A stretch of DNA of 64,000 nucleotides from Pseudoscardovia suis (GCF_002797875.1 NZ_PGFC01000005.1:124001-188000), one strand, 5' to 3'; counted from the first letter of the stretch, positions 35,308-45,469 are shown. Translations and numbers: made by a program. The notes: generated from the sequence alone by a model not told the origin.

Positions 35308-36995
35308 AAGCCGCTGCAAGAATCCGTCAGATCCTTCTGCTTCTTTTTGGCATGGCGGTTGGATTCCTGGCGATGTTCCAGATGTTCATGCATGTCACTG
35401 GTGAGCTCCCTCACGAATACCTCGTGTTGTGCGTGGCGCTCATCGTCGTGATTGCCGTGGATGTCGCTGTGGTGCTCTACTTCCAGCGTCATGCCGACTT
35501 GACGCCGCTGTCGATTGTCACGACATTGGCGCTCATAGGCATCACGATGATTGCGCGCATCGACTTGGAATCGCAGGCCAATGGCGTGGCGTCCAACGTG
35601 GGCGGGCGCCAATTCATGTGGTTCCTCATGGGCTTGGGCGTGTTTGCGGTCATGATGATATGCATCCGTGATTACCGCATTTTCCGCCGCTTCTCATATG
35701 TGTGCATGGTGATTGGCCTGGTGCTGTTGCTCTCCCCGATGATTCCTCATCTGGGCATGACGCTCAACGGGGCACGCATCTGGATTCACTTTGGCTCGCA
35801 CACCATCCAGCCTGCGGAATTCGCCAAGCTGTTCCTCGCCGTGTTCTTCGCCTCATACCTGTTCGACCACCGCGACCAGCTGGCGGTGGGTGGTAAGAAA
35901 TTCGCAGGCATTCGCTTCCCTCGTCTGAAAGACCTCGGTCCGATTCTCGTGGTCTGGGGCATTTCGATGGGCGTGCTGGTGGTGCAGAAGGACTTGGGCA
36001 CCGGCCTCATGTTTTTCGCGATGTTCGTGTGCATGCTGTATCTGGCGACAGGCCAGAAAAGCTGGGCGATCATCGGTCTCGTGTTTTTCTGCGGCAGCGC
36101 ATACGCTGCCTACACCTTGTTCACGCATGTGCAGGGGCGCGTGGAATCATGGCTGCACCCGTTCGACGCAGTGGTGTATCAGGCGCAGGGAGGATCTGAA
36201 CAGCTGGTGACCGGTGTGTTCGGTCTGTCGTCCGGCGGGCTTTTCGGCACCGGACTCGGCCAAGGCATGCCTGGACTCACGCCACTGGGCAATTCCGATT
36301 TCATTTATGATTCCCTGGGCGAAGAACTGGGGCTCATGGGTGCGCTCGCAATCCTCATGCTGTATCTGTGCCTGGTGGTGTTCGGCATCCTCACGGCGCT
36401 CAAATCAAAGGACGGTTTCGGCAAACTGCTGGCGGCAGGCCTCATGTTTTCGATGGCGTTCCAAGTGTTCACTGTCGTGGGCGGCAACACGCTGCTCATT
36501 CCGCTGACAGGCCTCACGCTGCCTTACATGGCTGCCGGTGGCTCCAGCATGATGGCAAACCTCATGCTCGCCGCGCTCATCGTCATTGTGAACAACGGCG
36601 CCAACACTCCGCAGGTGGATGCGTCCGACACCGAGTTCCAGCAGGAAGCCCTGCAGGTGATCCGCAACGCTCAGAAAGAAGCGGCGGCAGCAGCGCAACG
36701 CGGGCAGGCGGCGCGGCATTCCCAGAAGAGCGCGCAGACGACCGCCGTGGTTCCGCCTCCTTCCGCCAAGCCTGAAGGGGAGCCGGAATACGACGACCCG
36801 ATTTTTGCGCAAACAGCCCGTGTGCCTGTGGTTCCGCGCAATGAAGGCGCGCGCGGCATGAGATACGATGAGGAGACGGGAGAAGACCCGGCATTGCTGG
36901 ATTTGGGGTTTGACTACGATAACTATGACAATCCTCAAGGCTCCGGCGACGGTTCCGATGATTCGTCCGATGATTTGAAGGAGGCACAACGATGA
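35304..36995 (+). CDS. rodA: SEDS peptidoglycan glycosyltransferase RodA/FtsW
   Basis: 563 residues, about 10-12 membrane helices. SEDS hallmarks: LGMTLNGARIWIHFGSHTIQ, PAEFAKLFLAVFFASYL, VVQKDLGTGLMFFAMF and GNTLLIPLTGLTLPYMAAGG. It polymerises lipid II and works with the adjacent transpeptidase PbpA. The C-terminal 130 residues are a cytoplasmic tail with a Gln/Ala stretch, longer than in most RodA proteins. Start GTG 35304 shares GTGA with the pstP stop. Confidence 0.95.
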   Translation: MKAAARIRQILLLLFGMAVGFLAMFQMFMHVTGELPHEYLVLCVALIVVIAVDVAVVLYFQRHADLTPLSIVTTLALIGITMIARIDLESQANGVASNVGGRQFMWFLMGLGVFAVMMICIRDYRIFRRFSYVCMVIGLVLLLSPMIPHLGMTLNGARIWIHFGSHTIQPAEFAKLFLAVFFASYLFDHRDQLAVGGKKFAGIRFPRLKDLGPILVVWGISMGVLVVQKDLGTGLMFFAMFVCMLYLATGQKSWAIIGLVFFCGSAYAAYTLFTHVQGRVESWLHPFDAVVYQAQGGSEQLVTGVFGLSSGGLFGTGLGQGMPGLTPLGNSDFIYDSLGEELGLMGALAILMLYLCLVVFGILTALKSKDGFGKLLAAGLMFSMAFQVFTVVGGNTLLIPLTGLTLPYMAAGGSSMMANLMLAALIVIVNNGANTPQVDASDTEFQQEALQVIRNAQKEAAAAAQRGQAARHSQKSAQTTAVVPPPSAKPEGEPEYDDPIFAQTARVPVVPRNEGARGMRYDEETGEDPALLDLGFDYDNYDNPQGSGDGSDDSSDDLKEAQR

Positions 36996-38458
36996 ACAAG
37001 TCTTTGCGTCATCTTTTCTATGTCATCGTGGTGCTGTTCATACTCCTTGGACTGAGCACGTCGATGATTCAGTCGGTATTCGCTGCCAAGCTCAACGCTG
37101 ACCCGCGCAACTCCCGCATGCTCTATGAGGAGTTCAGCGTGCCCCGCGGATCCATCCTCGCGTCAGACGGCACAGTGATCGCGCAATCCGACGCGGTCAA
37201 CGATCCGTTCAGCTACCAGCGCTCCTACACGAACGGCGCATTGTATGCCCCGGTGACCGGATTCTATTCCATCACGATCAACGCGGACCGTGGCATCGAA
37301 GCGTCGCGCAATTCACTGCTTTCCGGCAATGCGAACAGCCTGTGGTGGAGCAGGGTGAAGAATTTGTTCACCGGCACTGAGAACGCCGGAGCCACCATTC
37401 GCACGTCCATCAACCCCAAGCTGCAGCAAGCGGCATACGATGCTTTGTCATCCACGGGTTGCGAGGGCGCGGTCGTGGCGATCGAACCTAAGACCGGGCG
37501 CATTCTGGCGATGGTGAGCACGCCGAGCTATGACCCCAACCAGCTCGCATCCCACGATACGTCCGCGGTGAATTCCGTATACCAGTCTCTCGTGCAGGAT
37601 TCCAGCAACCCCATGCTCAACAAGGGCGTTTCCGAGTTGTATCCGCCGGGGTCCACGTTCAAGATCGTCGTGGCGGCAGCCGCGCTGGAATCCGGCAAAT
37701 ACCAAGCCGATTCGCAGATTCCAGCGGGAGCGAGTTACACGCTTCCCGGCACGAATACGCAGCTGACCAATGCGTCATCAGCGGGAGCAGGCTCCAACGG
37801 CCAGATTTCACTGGAGGATGCGTTTGCGTATTCGTCCAATACCGCTTTTGCGCAGCTTGGCGTTGCGCTGGGGGCGCAGACGGTGGGCAGCATGGCGCAA
37901 GCGTTGGGATTCGGCAGTTCCATCACCGTTGATTCTGGTTCAAATGAAGACCAGGCGATGAAGTCGGTGGCGGCGCAATTCCCCACTGATGTGTCGGACG
38001 ACAAGCTGGCATTGCAAAGCATCGGCCAGGGCGACACTACGGAAACGGCTTTGCAGAACGCCATGATCGCCGCGACGGTCGCCAACGGTGGCAAGGAGAT
38101 GCAGCCCACTTTGGTGGATGGCGTGCAAAGCGCCGACCTGACGACCATTTCCACGACGAAAGCCAGCGTGCTCAACACTCCATTCAGCTCTTCCACGGCG
38201 GATGCCCTCAAGCAGCTGATGAAGACAATGGTCAACAAAGAGTACCCTTCCTTGAACTTCAACAATGTGCAAGTCGCCGCCAAGACTGGCACTGCGCAGA
38301 ACGGACAGGGGCTCATCGACGCATGGATCACGGGATTCGCACCGGCTGATGATCCGCAGATCGCCATTGCAGTCGTTGTTCACAACACCACGGATTTCGG
38401 TTACAAGACCGCCGGTCCGGTGATGAAGACAGTGCTGGAGGAGGCGATTTCGCAATGA
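36992..38458 (+). CDS. pbpA: Class B penicillin-binding protein PbpA
   Basis: 488 residues: an N-terminal membrane anchor (FYVIVVLFILLGLSTSM), a dimerisation module (FSVPRGSILASDG) and the transpeptidase domain. Catalytic motifs are PPGSTFK (SxxK), YSSNTAF (SxN) and AKTGTAQ (KTG). It crosslinks peptidoglycan with RodA. ATG 36992 overlaps the rodA stop by 4 bp, and its own stop overlaps pknA by 4 bp. Confidence 0.96.
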   Translation: MNKSLRHLFYVIVVLFILLGLSTSMIQSVFAAKLNADPRNSRMLYEEFSVPRGSILASDGTVIAQSDAVNDPFSYQRSYTNGALYAPVTGFYSITINADRGIEASRNSLLSGNANSLWWSRVKNLFTGTENAGATIRTSINPKLQQAAYDALSSTGCEGAVVAIEPKTGRILAMVSTPSYDPNQLASHDTSAVNSVYQSLVQDSSNPMLNKGVSELYPPGSTFKIVVAAAALESGKYQADSQIPAGASYTLPGTNTQLTNASSAGAGSNGQISLEDAFAYSSNTAFAQLGVALGAQTVGSMAQALGFGSSITVDSGSNEDQAMKSVAAQFPTDVSDDKLALQSIGQGDTTETALQNAMIAATVANGGKEMQPTLVDGVQSADLTTISTTKASVLNTPFSSSTADALKQLMKTMVNKEYPSLNFNNVQVAAKTGTAQNGQGLIDAWITGFAPADDPQIAIAVVVHNTTDFGYKTAGPVMKTVLEEAISQ

Positions 38459-39993
38459 GGCTCGTGCCAGGGCAGTTGATGCACCATCGGTACCGCCTGG
38501 ACAAGCGCCTTGCCCAAGGCGGCATGGGAGAAGTATGGAAAGGCTACGACATCGAATTGAACCGCCCAGTCGCCATCAAGGCGCTGCGCAGCGATCTCGA
38601 TGACCCCAACAGCAGCAGGCTTCGGCGTTTGCGTGCCGAAGCCCATAATTCCGCTGACCTGGCGCACCCCAATATCGCGGCGCTTTTCGACTATTACGAA
38701 AACGACGGCGTGGGGTTCCTCGTGATGGAATACGTCGACAGTCCCTCCCTTGCCCAGATTTACAAGGAACGCGCGCCCATGCCCGCCGTGGAATTGCTGC
38801 CGATCCTCATCCAAGTGGCACGAGGGCTGTATGTGGCGCACTCCCATGGCGTCATTCACCGCGACGTGAAGCCGGCGAACATCATGGTCTCCGCTGACGG
38901 GCAGGTGAAGATCACGGATTTTGGCGTGAGCTATTCCACGAACCAGGCGCAGATCACGCAGGATGGCATGGTCGTAGGCACCGCCCAATACATTTCGCCT
39001 GAGCAAGCACAAGGCGAGCAGGCGACGCCGCAATCCGACATCTATTCGCTCGGAGTGGTGGCATACGAAGGTCTGTGCGGGCATCGGCCGTTCACTGGCA
39101 AGACGAGCGTCGACATCGCGGCAGCGCACGTGAATGAGCCCGTGCCGCCCTTGCCGGAGGACATTGACTGGCGTCTGCGTGAATATGTGATGGGCATGCT
39201 TGCCAAGAATCCGAAGGACAGGCCGCGTGACGCCCTTGAAGTGTCTCGCAACCTTCAGGCGATTCTTGACCACCTGTGGGATGAACAGACGGCGAACATT
39301 CCGCCCATTCATGTGCATCGCGATAAGCCGCATGGCCGCACGATCTACAGCGATCCGTACGAGCCGCCGGCGTGGATGGTCGATTTGACCGACCGTGCGG
39401 CGGTCAAACGCGACGATATCGCCCGGCAGGAGAATGCGACGCATGCGACTGCCACGGATTTTGCGCCGCTGAGCCAGCAGACGACTGGACGGATCGTTGA
39501 CATGCATTTCGACGCCAACAGTGCTGCAATGCCGGCGGCATCCAGCCCCGTGGTCGACAATCCGGTCACTGGTGCGGCTGCAGCGGCCGCTGCGCAATCC
39601 ACGGCATCTGCATTCGCCTCCACCAGTGCCGCGCGGTCAGGTGCTGCGTCATCCGCAATGCCTACGTATTATGCGCCGAAAGACACAAGCGTGGGCATAA
39701 GCATCAACAGCGTCAACATAGGCACAAGCCTGAGCAAAGCCATTGACGCCGCATTGGCGCACAGGACCGCAGCCACGGATCAACCGCCTATGAAACCGCC
39801 GTCGGAACCGGTTCCCAAGCCGAAACCGACGCAGCAGGATTCGCAGCCGCAGCCAGCGCCCCAGAAACCGCCGACGGAATATCCGCGCGAAGCTCAGCAG
39901 GCTCAGCAACGAAACGTAGAAGAACCACAGACTCAACAACCACAGACTCTCAACAGAGCAGACGAGCAGCAACCTAAGGATGGTGCGCAATGA
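38455..39993 (+). CDS. pknA: Ser/Thr protein kinase PknA
   Basis: 512 residues. Kinase domain 10-275: glycine loop LAQGGMGEVWKG, VAIK lysine (residues 37-40), HRDVKPANIM, DFG, activation segment GTAQYISPEQ. The C-terminal 230 residues are a Pro/Gln/Ala-rich tail without an obvious membrane helix or PASTA repeats, so it is probably cytoplasmic or tethered by partners; mycobacterial PknA has one membrane helix, which I cannot see here. Controls growth and division with PknB. Confidence 0.95.
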   Translation: MRLVPGQLMHHRYRLDKRLAQGGMGEVWKGYDIELNRPVAIKALRSDLDDPNSSRLRRLRAEAHNSADLAHPNIAALFDYYENDGVGFLVMEYVDSPSLAQIYKERAPMPAVELLPILIQVARGLYVAHSHGVIHRDVKPANIMVSADGQVKITDFGVSYSTNQAQITQDGMVVGTAQYISPEQAQGEQATPQSDIYSLGVVAYEGLCGHRPFTGKTSVDIAAAHVNEPVPPLPEDIDWRLREYVMGMLAKNPKDRPRDALEVSRNLQAILDHLWDEQTANIPPIHVHRDKPHGRTIYSDPYEPPAWMVDLTDRAAVKRDDIARQENATHATATDFAPLSQQTTGRIVDMHFDANSAAMPAASSPVVDNPVTGAAAAAAAQSTASAFASTSAARSGAASSAMPTYYAPKDTSVGISINSVNIGTSLSKAIDAALAHRTAATDQPPMKPPSEPVPKPKPTQQDSQPQPAPQKPPTEYPREAQQAQQRNVEEPQTQQPQTLNRADEQQPKDGAQ

Positions 39994-42101
39994 GCATGTA
40001 CATTCCCCAGGCGCTCGCGGGCGGCAGATATTCCGTCGGCGACCTCATCGGGCATGGAGGCATGGCGGAGGTGCACATCGGCACAGACACACGTCTCGGC
40101 CGCACCGTCGCCATCAAGATCATGCGCTCCGACTTGGCGACTGACCAGATCTTCTTGCGCAGATTCCACCGTGAAGCGCTCGCAGTCGCCAAACTCAACA
40201 ACCCGAACATCGTGGCCATCTATGATTCGGGCGATGAGGAATTCTCTGACGAAGGCGGGCACACGGTGCGAGTGCCGTACATCGTCATGGAATACATCAA
40301 AGGTCAGACGCTGCGCGACATTCTTAAGATCAACGGCGCACTCAGCGAACACGACACTGCGCAGGTCATGATTGGCGTGCTGTCCGCATTGGAGTATTCG
40401 CATCGCGAAGGCATCATCCACCGCGACATCAAGCCTGGAAACATCATGATTTCCAACGAAGGCATCGTCAAGGTCATGGATTTCGGCATCGCCCGCGCGT
40501 TGGATGATTCCCAGACCACGATGACGCAATCGCAAGGCGTGGTGGGCACAGCCCAGTACCTCAGCCCCGAGCAGGCTCGCGGCGAACAGGTGGACATGCG
40601 CTCCGACCTGTATTCAGCAGGCTGCGTGCTGTATGAAATGCTGACCGGCCGCCCGCCGTTCGTCGGCGACTCCGCCGTGGCCATCGCCTACCAGCATGTG
40701 AGCGAAACCGCCACGCCGCCCAGCGCCATTGTGCCGGGACTGCCCAAGGAATGGGACGCCATCGTGGCGAAGGCAATGGCGAAGAACCGCGCCAATCGTT
40801 ACTCCACCGCCGGTGAATTCCGCGATGACATTGTGCGCTTGATGAACGGCGTGGAGCCTCTCGCGTCCAACTCCGTGGCGCCGATGGTCGCCGATAAGCT
40901 GCAAGACACCCCGCCATACAGCATTCCGCCGGTCGAACAGGATTACTCCGCATACCCTCCGGCGACTGCGGCATCCGACGGCATGGGCGCCACTGGTGTG
41001 ATGACCAGCCCGTACGCCACGTCCGCCGGCAATGGTGCAGCAACCGCGGTGAAGACGAAAGGCTCGAAGAGCAAGAAGAAGGTCATCGCCGTTGTTGCCG
41101 TGCTTGTGGTCGTGGCGCTTGCTGTGGCGGCTTTCGTGGTGATTCGCATGAACTCCCAAGGCACGGCCGTCGAGCAGGTCACGGTGCCCACCATCACGGC
41201 GGGCACGTCCCGCGATCGCGCCAAGGAGCAGATTGAGGCCGCCGGACTCGTGTTCCAATACAAGGAAGACACCGATTCCACTGAGGACGCCGGCACGTTC
41301 ACGAAGCAGGACCCTGCCGGCGGCACATCCGTCGACAAGGGAAGCACGGTGACCGTCTGGTTCTCCGCCGGTCCGCAGTCGGCCAAGGTGCCGGATGTGT
41401 CTGACTCCACGCAGTCGGAGGCACAGAGCCAGCTGGAAGCCGCCGGTTTCAAGGTGGGCAGCATCTACACCGAAAACAGCGCATCCGTTGCGAAGGACAA
41501 CGTGACCCGCACTGACCCTGCCAGTGGCGAAAGCGCCAAGAAAGGCAGCAGCGTGGATCTGTATATCTCCAACGGCATGACCGTTGTGCCGGATGGCCTC
41601 GTGGGCGCAACCCAATCCGCGGCACAGTCCACACTGTCCCAGCAGGGTCTGCAGGTTGTCGTTGAGCAGGAGAGCTCGGATTCCGTGGCGCAGGGCGTTG
41701 TGATTCGCACGTCGCCTGAATCCGGTGATTCTGTGGCGCAGGGTGCCCAGGTCACGATTTACGTGTCCACCGGCCCCAAGACGGTTGGCCTGCCTTCGGT
41801 TATCGGCATGACATACGACAATGCCGCCGCCACGCTTAAATCAATGGGCTTGACCGCGGCACGCAGCGGATCGTCTTCCGATTCCGCAACCGTGACCGCC
41901 ATGTCGGTGAATGGCAAGGAGAGTTCGGCTGGCGACCAAGTGGCGCAGGGGGCCACGGTGACGCTGACGATGAGCGGCGGTAGCTCGTCCAGTTCGTCCA
42001 GTTCATCGGGTTCATCAGATACGTCCAGTTCGTCTGATCCGAGCGCGCAAAATCCGTCGCAATCCGACTCATCAGGAAGTTCGTCGAAGAGACAATCCTA
42101 G
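39990..42101 (+). CDS. pknB: Ser/Thr protein kinase PknB with four PASTA domains
   Basis: 703 residues. Kinase domain about 12-275 (LIGHGGMAEVHIG; VAIKIM; HRDIKPGNIM; DFGIARA; GTAQYLSPEQ), a basic juxtamembrane KGSKSKKK, membrane helix VIAVVAVLVVVALAVAAFVV, then four PASTA repeats that sense muropeptides or lipid II. It ends in a Ser-rich tail (about 35 residues, mostly Ser with Asp, Gly and Pro). Last gene of the five-gene overlapping operon. Confidence 0.97.
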   Translation: MSMYIPQALAGGRYSVGDLIGHGGMAEVHIGTDTRLGRTVAIKIMRSDLATDQIFLRRFHREALAVAKLNNPNIVAIYDSGDEEFSDEGGHTVRVPYIVMEYIKGQTLRDILKINGALSEHDTAQVMIGVLSALEYSHREGIIHRDIKPGNIMISNEGIVKVMDFGIARALDDSQTTMTQSQGVVGTAQYLSPEQARGEQVDMRSDLYSAGCVLYEMLTGRPPFVGDSAVAIAYQHVSETATPPSAIVPGLPKEWDAIVAKAMAKNRANRYSTAGEFRDDIVRLMNGVEPLASNSVAPMVADKLQDTPPYSIPPVEQDYSAYPPATAASDGMGATGVMTSPYATSAGNGAATAVKTKGSKSKKKVIAVVAVLVVVALAVAAFVVIRMNSQGTAVEQVTVPTITAGTSRDRAKEQIEAAGLVFQYKEDTDSTEDAGTFTKQDPAGGTSVDKGSTVTVWFSAGPQSAKVPDVSDSTQSEAQSQLEAAGFKVGSIYTENSASVAKDNVTRTDPASGESAKKGSSVDLYISNGMTVVPDGLVGATQSAAQSTLSQQGLQVVVEQESSDSVAQGVVIRTSPESGDSVAQGAQVTIYVSTGPKTVGLPSVIGMTYDNAAATLKSMGLTAARSGSSSDSATVTAMSVNGKESSAGDQVAQGATVTLTMSGGSSSSSSSSSGSSDTSSSSDPSAQNPSQSDSSGSSSKRQS

Positions 42102-42145
42102 GTCGATAGCCGGAGCGATACCCAGGATTAATACCCCGGATTGAC

Positions 42146-42185
42146 GTTGCCTCAAGCCATTGCAGCATTGCTGGCTTGAGGCAAC
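42146..42185. terminator. Terminator after pknB, partly duplicated in the trpG 3' end
   Basis: Perfect 14-bp stem GTTGCCTCAAGCCA (42146-42159) / TGGCTTGAGGCAAC (42172-42185), loop 12, then GTGTTTATT. A second perfect 10-bp hairpin follows (42199-42208 / 42224-42233). GCCTCAAGCCAYTGCAG recurs at 42254-42270 over the trpG stop. Confidence 0.85.
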
Positions 42186-42256
42186 GTGTTTATTAAGACG
42201 CCATCATGCCGGTCACAAGCCGTCATGATGGCGATGAGAGGTTAGAGAGGTGCGCC

Positions 42257-42922
42257 TCAAGCCACTGCAGGCTGTTCACGCAATGTGGCGCTCACGTTCG
42301 GACGCAGCCCTGCGGACTTGGCGACGGCATTCGTCTGGCCGCATGACGCAAGCCAATTGGCAAGCAGACGATATCCGCCTTCGGTCATCACTGACTCCGG
42401 GTGGAACTGCACGGCATACATCGGCTTGCCTACGACGCGCACAGCCTGAATCGTGCCATCGTCAGTGGCGTGGGCGGTCGCGTGCAGTGTATCGGGTAGG
42501 CTTTCCGGGTCGATGCACAGCGAATGGTAGCGGGTGGCGGTCATGGGGTTCGGCACGCCGGCGAAAATCTCGTCATCCTCATGTTCGATGGGGCTTGTCT
42601 TGCCATGGCGAATCGTGGGCGCATGCACGATCGTTGCGCCATACACCTCGGCGAGTGCCTGCAATCCCAGGCATACGCCGAACATCGGCGTGTTCGTCTC
42701 AGCGCACAGCCGAATCACATCCTCGCTCGCGCCTGCCTGCGACGGCTGTCCCGGGCCGGGAGAGATGAGCACGCCGTTGAACACGCGCACATCGAGATGC
42801 CGGGGATCCACCGCGTCATTGCGCACCACCTTCGTGGTGGCTCCCAGCGTCTGCAGGTATCCCACGATCGTATAGACGAAAGAATCATAATTATCGATGA
42901 CCAGGATGCGTGCGGAATCCAT
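42257..42922 (-). CDS. Class I glutamine amidotransferase, PabA/TrpG type
   Basis: 221 residues. The triad is visible: nucleophile Cys in MFGVCLGLQALAE, and His-x-Glu in AVQFHPESVM; the oxyanion strand is ISPGPGQPSQAG. PabA/TrpG supplies ammonia to anthranilate or aminodeoxychorismate synthase, but no partner is adjacent. In actinobacteria this gene characteristically follows pknB. The last 20 residues (GLRPNVSATLREQPAVA) are beyond the family core and partly encoded by repeat DNA. Confidence 0.92.
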   Translation of the reverse strand: MDSARILVIDNYDSFVYTIVGYLQTLGATTKVVRNDAVDPRHLDVRVFNGVLISPGPGQPSQAGASEDVIRLCAETNTPMFGVCLGLQALAEVYGATIVHAPTIRHGKTSPIEHEDDEIFAGVPNPMTATRYHSLCIDPESLPDTLHATAHATDDGTIQAVRVVGKPMYAVQFHPESVMTEGGYRLLANWLASCGQTNAVAKSAGLRPNVSATLREQPAVA

Positions 42923-43108
42923 GCGTCCTCCTTGTATGAGTGCCTACCTTGTGGAATTATACGGTCGCTGCATTGCGTGCGGCTGACGGTGTCCGTGTAG
43001 CGTGTGCCGGGGCGTGTGGCTGCTGGGGCAGGCCGGACGGGGCATAACGGTGGCTGAGATGTCGCGCGGCCGGCAGGGGCATCACACCGGCCGATGCACG
43101 CTACGAGG

Positions 43109-44257
43109 TCATTGCACCGCCACGTAATTCGATGCCAATTGCAAATACGGTATGTTGAGCGCCGCCCATGGGAACACCCAAGCGAACATCGCCGCCACCG
43201 CTGCCGCCGCCAGCAGCACTGCCAGGCACGCCCTTACCGGCAGCACGCCGGGCTGCAACCGCACGTACCAGCCACACAGGCTGAACGATTTGTAATCGGA
43301 GTTTTGCCGGCGCTTGCGGATGTCCGGCCACTGCCATGCAATGGCGGCCGACAGCCATACGGCTGCGTAGGCGAGCAGCAGCGCGATGCACATGCGGGAT
43401 GGCGATGGCAGCGAGCTGGCTGTGACCTGTGCGTTGCTGTTGCCTGTGCGTGTGAATAGCGTGCCTTGCGAGGATTGCGCGGCGCCGGCCAGCTCCTGCG
43501 GGATGCCGTCCGACACTTTTGCCCAGTATTTCAACTCTCCGTATGCGATCCAACGGTGCGTGGGGTTTTGCAGTCGCGGATGGCATGTGGTCATGGTGAT
43601 GAGGCGCTGCGTGGGCGTGGCGCTGGCATCATGCGGCACCGGATATAACACTTCCACTTGGTTGGGCAGCACGAGTTCGGATGATGTGAATTCGTAGACA
43701 TACCAGTAATCCTCGGTGCGCACGATGATGGCGTCGCCGGCCTGCAGTTTGTCAATGTCGCCCAGCGGGTCGCCGTAGCCGGCGCGATGGCCAGCTATGG
43801 CGAAATTGCCTAGCGCGCCAGGCATCCCGGTTTCCGTATAGTGCCCCAGGCCGCCGGTGTTGAGCTCACGCAGTTGTGTGCCTTGCACAATGGTGCGCGA
43901 CCATGCGGAGCCGAAACGCGGAATGTAGATTTGCCCGATGAGGCTGCCTTCCGCGGGCGTGGTGGTCGACGCGGGTGCAGTGTCGGGGGATTGTTCGGGG
44001 GCGATGGCATAGCTACCATCCGAGGCGCTGGCGGGCGCCGACCACGAGGCTTCGCTGAGCGTATCGTTTTGGCTTTTCGTGGATTCCACGCCCGTCCACC
44101 ACAGTTGCCATGCGACGTACAAGGCGCAGATAATGGCGCACAGCACAAGGATTTCGCCAATGACGCCTGCCACCGTGGCAACCGGGTGGCGCTGTGTGCG
44201 CCGCTGACCGCCTGTGCGGGTGTCTGGGGTGCGGAGTGCGTTTCGTGCGTCGTTCAT
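43109..44257 (-). CDS. Class E sortase with extra C-terminal membrane segments
   Basis: 382 residues from ATG 44257 (AAGG upstream). N-terminal helix VIGEILVLCAIICALYVAW, then the sortase barrel: IPRFGSAW, catalytic His in FAIAGHRAGYG, Cys in LITMTTCHPR, and Arg in THRWIAYGEL. This is the housekeeping-type sortase E of actinobacteria, which links LAXTG-type proteins to the wall. After the barrel come about three further hydrophobic stretches (MCIALLLAYAAVWLSAAIAW; VRACLAVLLAAAAVAAMFAW), unusual for sortases. Overall topology uncertain. Confidence 0.92.
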   Translation of the reverse strand: MNDARNALRTPDTRTGGQRRTQRHPVATVAGVIGEILVLCAIICALYVAWQLWWTGVESTKSQNDTLSEASWSAPASASDGSYAIAPEQSPDTAPASTTTPAEGSLIGQIYIPRFGSAWSRTIVQGTQLRELNTGGLGHYTETGMPGALGNFAIAGHRAGYGDPLGDIDKLQAGDAIIVRTEDYWYVYEFTSSELVLPNQVEVLYPVPHDASATPTQRLITMTTCHPRLQNPTHRWIAYGELKYWAKVSDGIPQELAGAAQSSQGTLFTRTGNSNAQVTASSLPSPSRMCIALLLAYAAVWLSAAIAWQWPDIRKRRQNSDYKSFSLCGWYVRLQPGVLPVRACLAVLLAAAAVAAMFAWVFPWAALNIPYLQLASNYVAVQ

Positions 44258-44360
44258 GATGCCTTCTTGTGCCCGTTGTCTGTGGGGCGTTGTCTGTGGG
44301 GCGTTGTGGGGCTGCTGGGGGTGGTCTATTGGGCTGGGGCTGCTGGGCTTGTGCGGATTC

Positions 44361-45413
44361 TCAGAAACTGCCGGAATCGTCGGAGCTTTGCGAATCATCG
44401 GGTTTTGCCGAATCATCAGAGTCTGATGAATCATCAGAGCTTGACGAATCGTCGGTACTCGATAAGGAATTTTGCGAGGCGGTCGCTTGCAGCTGGCTTT
44501 GATCCGTCATCTTGGCAAAATGCAAGGACTGCAGGGAGCTCGCCACTTTCTCGAACACGAGGTCGTCCTCCTTCGTCACTTTCCATCCCAAACCATCCTG
44601 CTTCACATATTCGAGATACAGCTGGATCGCCTTGGAATCCTGCAGCGCCTGATGCATCGCATCATACGAGCCGATGGCCTGCACCGTGTACGGCGGCGAG
44701 TACGTATGGCCGTTGAGCAGCAGCACATTGCCCACGCAGCGCACTGCCGTCGTGTTTTCCACGCGCACTCCTTGGATCGTCATCGCCTCGGCACCGCCGG
44801 CCCACAGAGCATTCACCACGGCTTCAATGTCCTGTTGGTGCACCACGTAATCGTTGACGTCATTGCCGCTGGTGCTCGACAGGGCGGATGCATACGACGA
44901 ATCGTTGAGTTGCACGGAAATCCCCGGCCCCTCGACCTTGGGCAGCATCGTGTCGGAACCAGTGTCTTGCACGGTGGGGGTCACGTTCCATTCGGTGATG
45001 TTCCCGCTGAGCTCTTTGGCAGCGTCGAGTTTTGTGGAAAGCGCAGTGATGTCATCCGTGAGCTCGTCGGCACGTTCTTGGCGCTTTTCGATAAGCTCGC
45101 GTGTGTTTGTGGTGATTGTCGTCTTGCGATTGAGGTTCACGTTGGCAACAAGCATGTAGCCGGCCAAGGCGGTGATCATGAGGGCGGCGATTTTGGAAAT
45201 GACGCTGCGGCGGCGTATGTGCCTGTGGCTGTGACCGGGCTCGGTGCCTGCAGGATTGTCGTGCCAAGTATTGCCATGCGTGGATTCCAATATGACAGTG
45301 CTATGCTCTGCTGCGCCGGCGCGTCCGCCGTGTTTTGAGGCATGCCGGCGCTCGCGGCCAGAGCCTTCGGCAGTGGTTGCCTGGGCTTGACGAGAGGCGG
45401 CGTTTGTTGTCAT
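44361..45413 (-). CDS. DUF881 membrane protein
   Basis: 350 residues. Basic N-terminal region, one membrane helix (KIAALMITALAGYMLVANVN), a coiled coil (TRELIEKRQERADELTDDI) and the DUF881 domain (VEGPGISVQLNDS, YVVHQQDIEAVVNALWAGGAEAM, VLLLNGHTYSPPYTVQAIG). The tail is a Ser/Asp run. DUF881 proteins sit beside crgA in actinobacteria and are of unknown function; a divisome role is inferred from location. Divergent from crgA, 56 bp between starts. Confidence 0.9.
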   Translation of the reverse strand: MTTNAASRQAQATTAEGSGRERRHASKHGGRAGAAEHSTVILESTHGNTWHDNPAGTEPGHSHRHIRRRSVISKIAALMITALAGYMLVANVNLNRKTTITTNTRELIEKRQERADELTDDITALSTKLDAAKELSGNITEWNVTPTVQDTGSDTMLPKVEGPGISVQLNDSSYASALSSTSGNDVNDYVVHQQDIEAVVNALWAGGAEAMTIQGVRVENTTAVRCVGNVLLLNGHTYSPPYTVQAIGSYDAMHQALQDSKAIQLYLEYVKQDGLGWKVTKEDDLVFEKVASSLQSLHFAKMTDQSQLQATASQNSLSSTDDSSSSDDSSDSDDSAKPDDSQSSDDSGSF

Positions 45414-45429
45414 ATTTCCACTCTAATCA

Positions 45430-45446
45430 CTACTATGTTCTAGTAG
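45430..45446. promoter_or_regulatory. Inverted repeat in the DUF881-crgA divergent promoter region
   Basis: CTACTA-TGTTC-TAGTAG, a perfect 6+5+6 dyad in the 56-bp gap between divergent starts. Could be an operator or -10-like overlap. Confidence 0.3.
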
Positions 45447-45469
45447 CTTAATCCAAAGGAGATTTTCCC

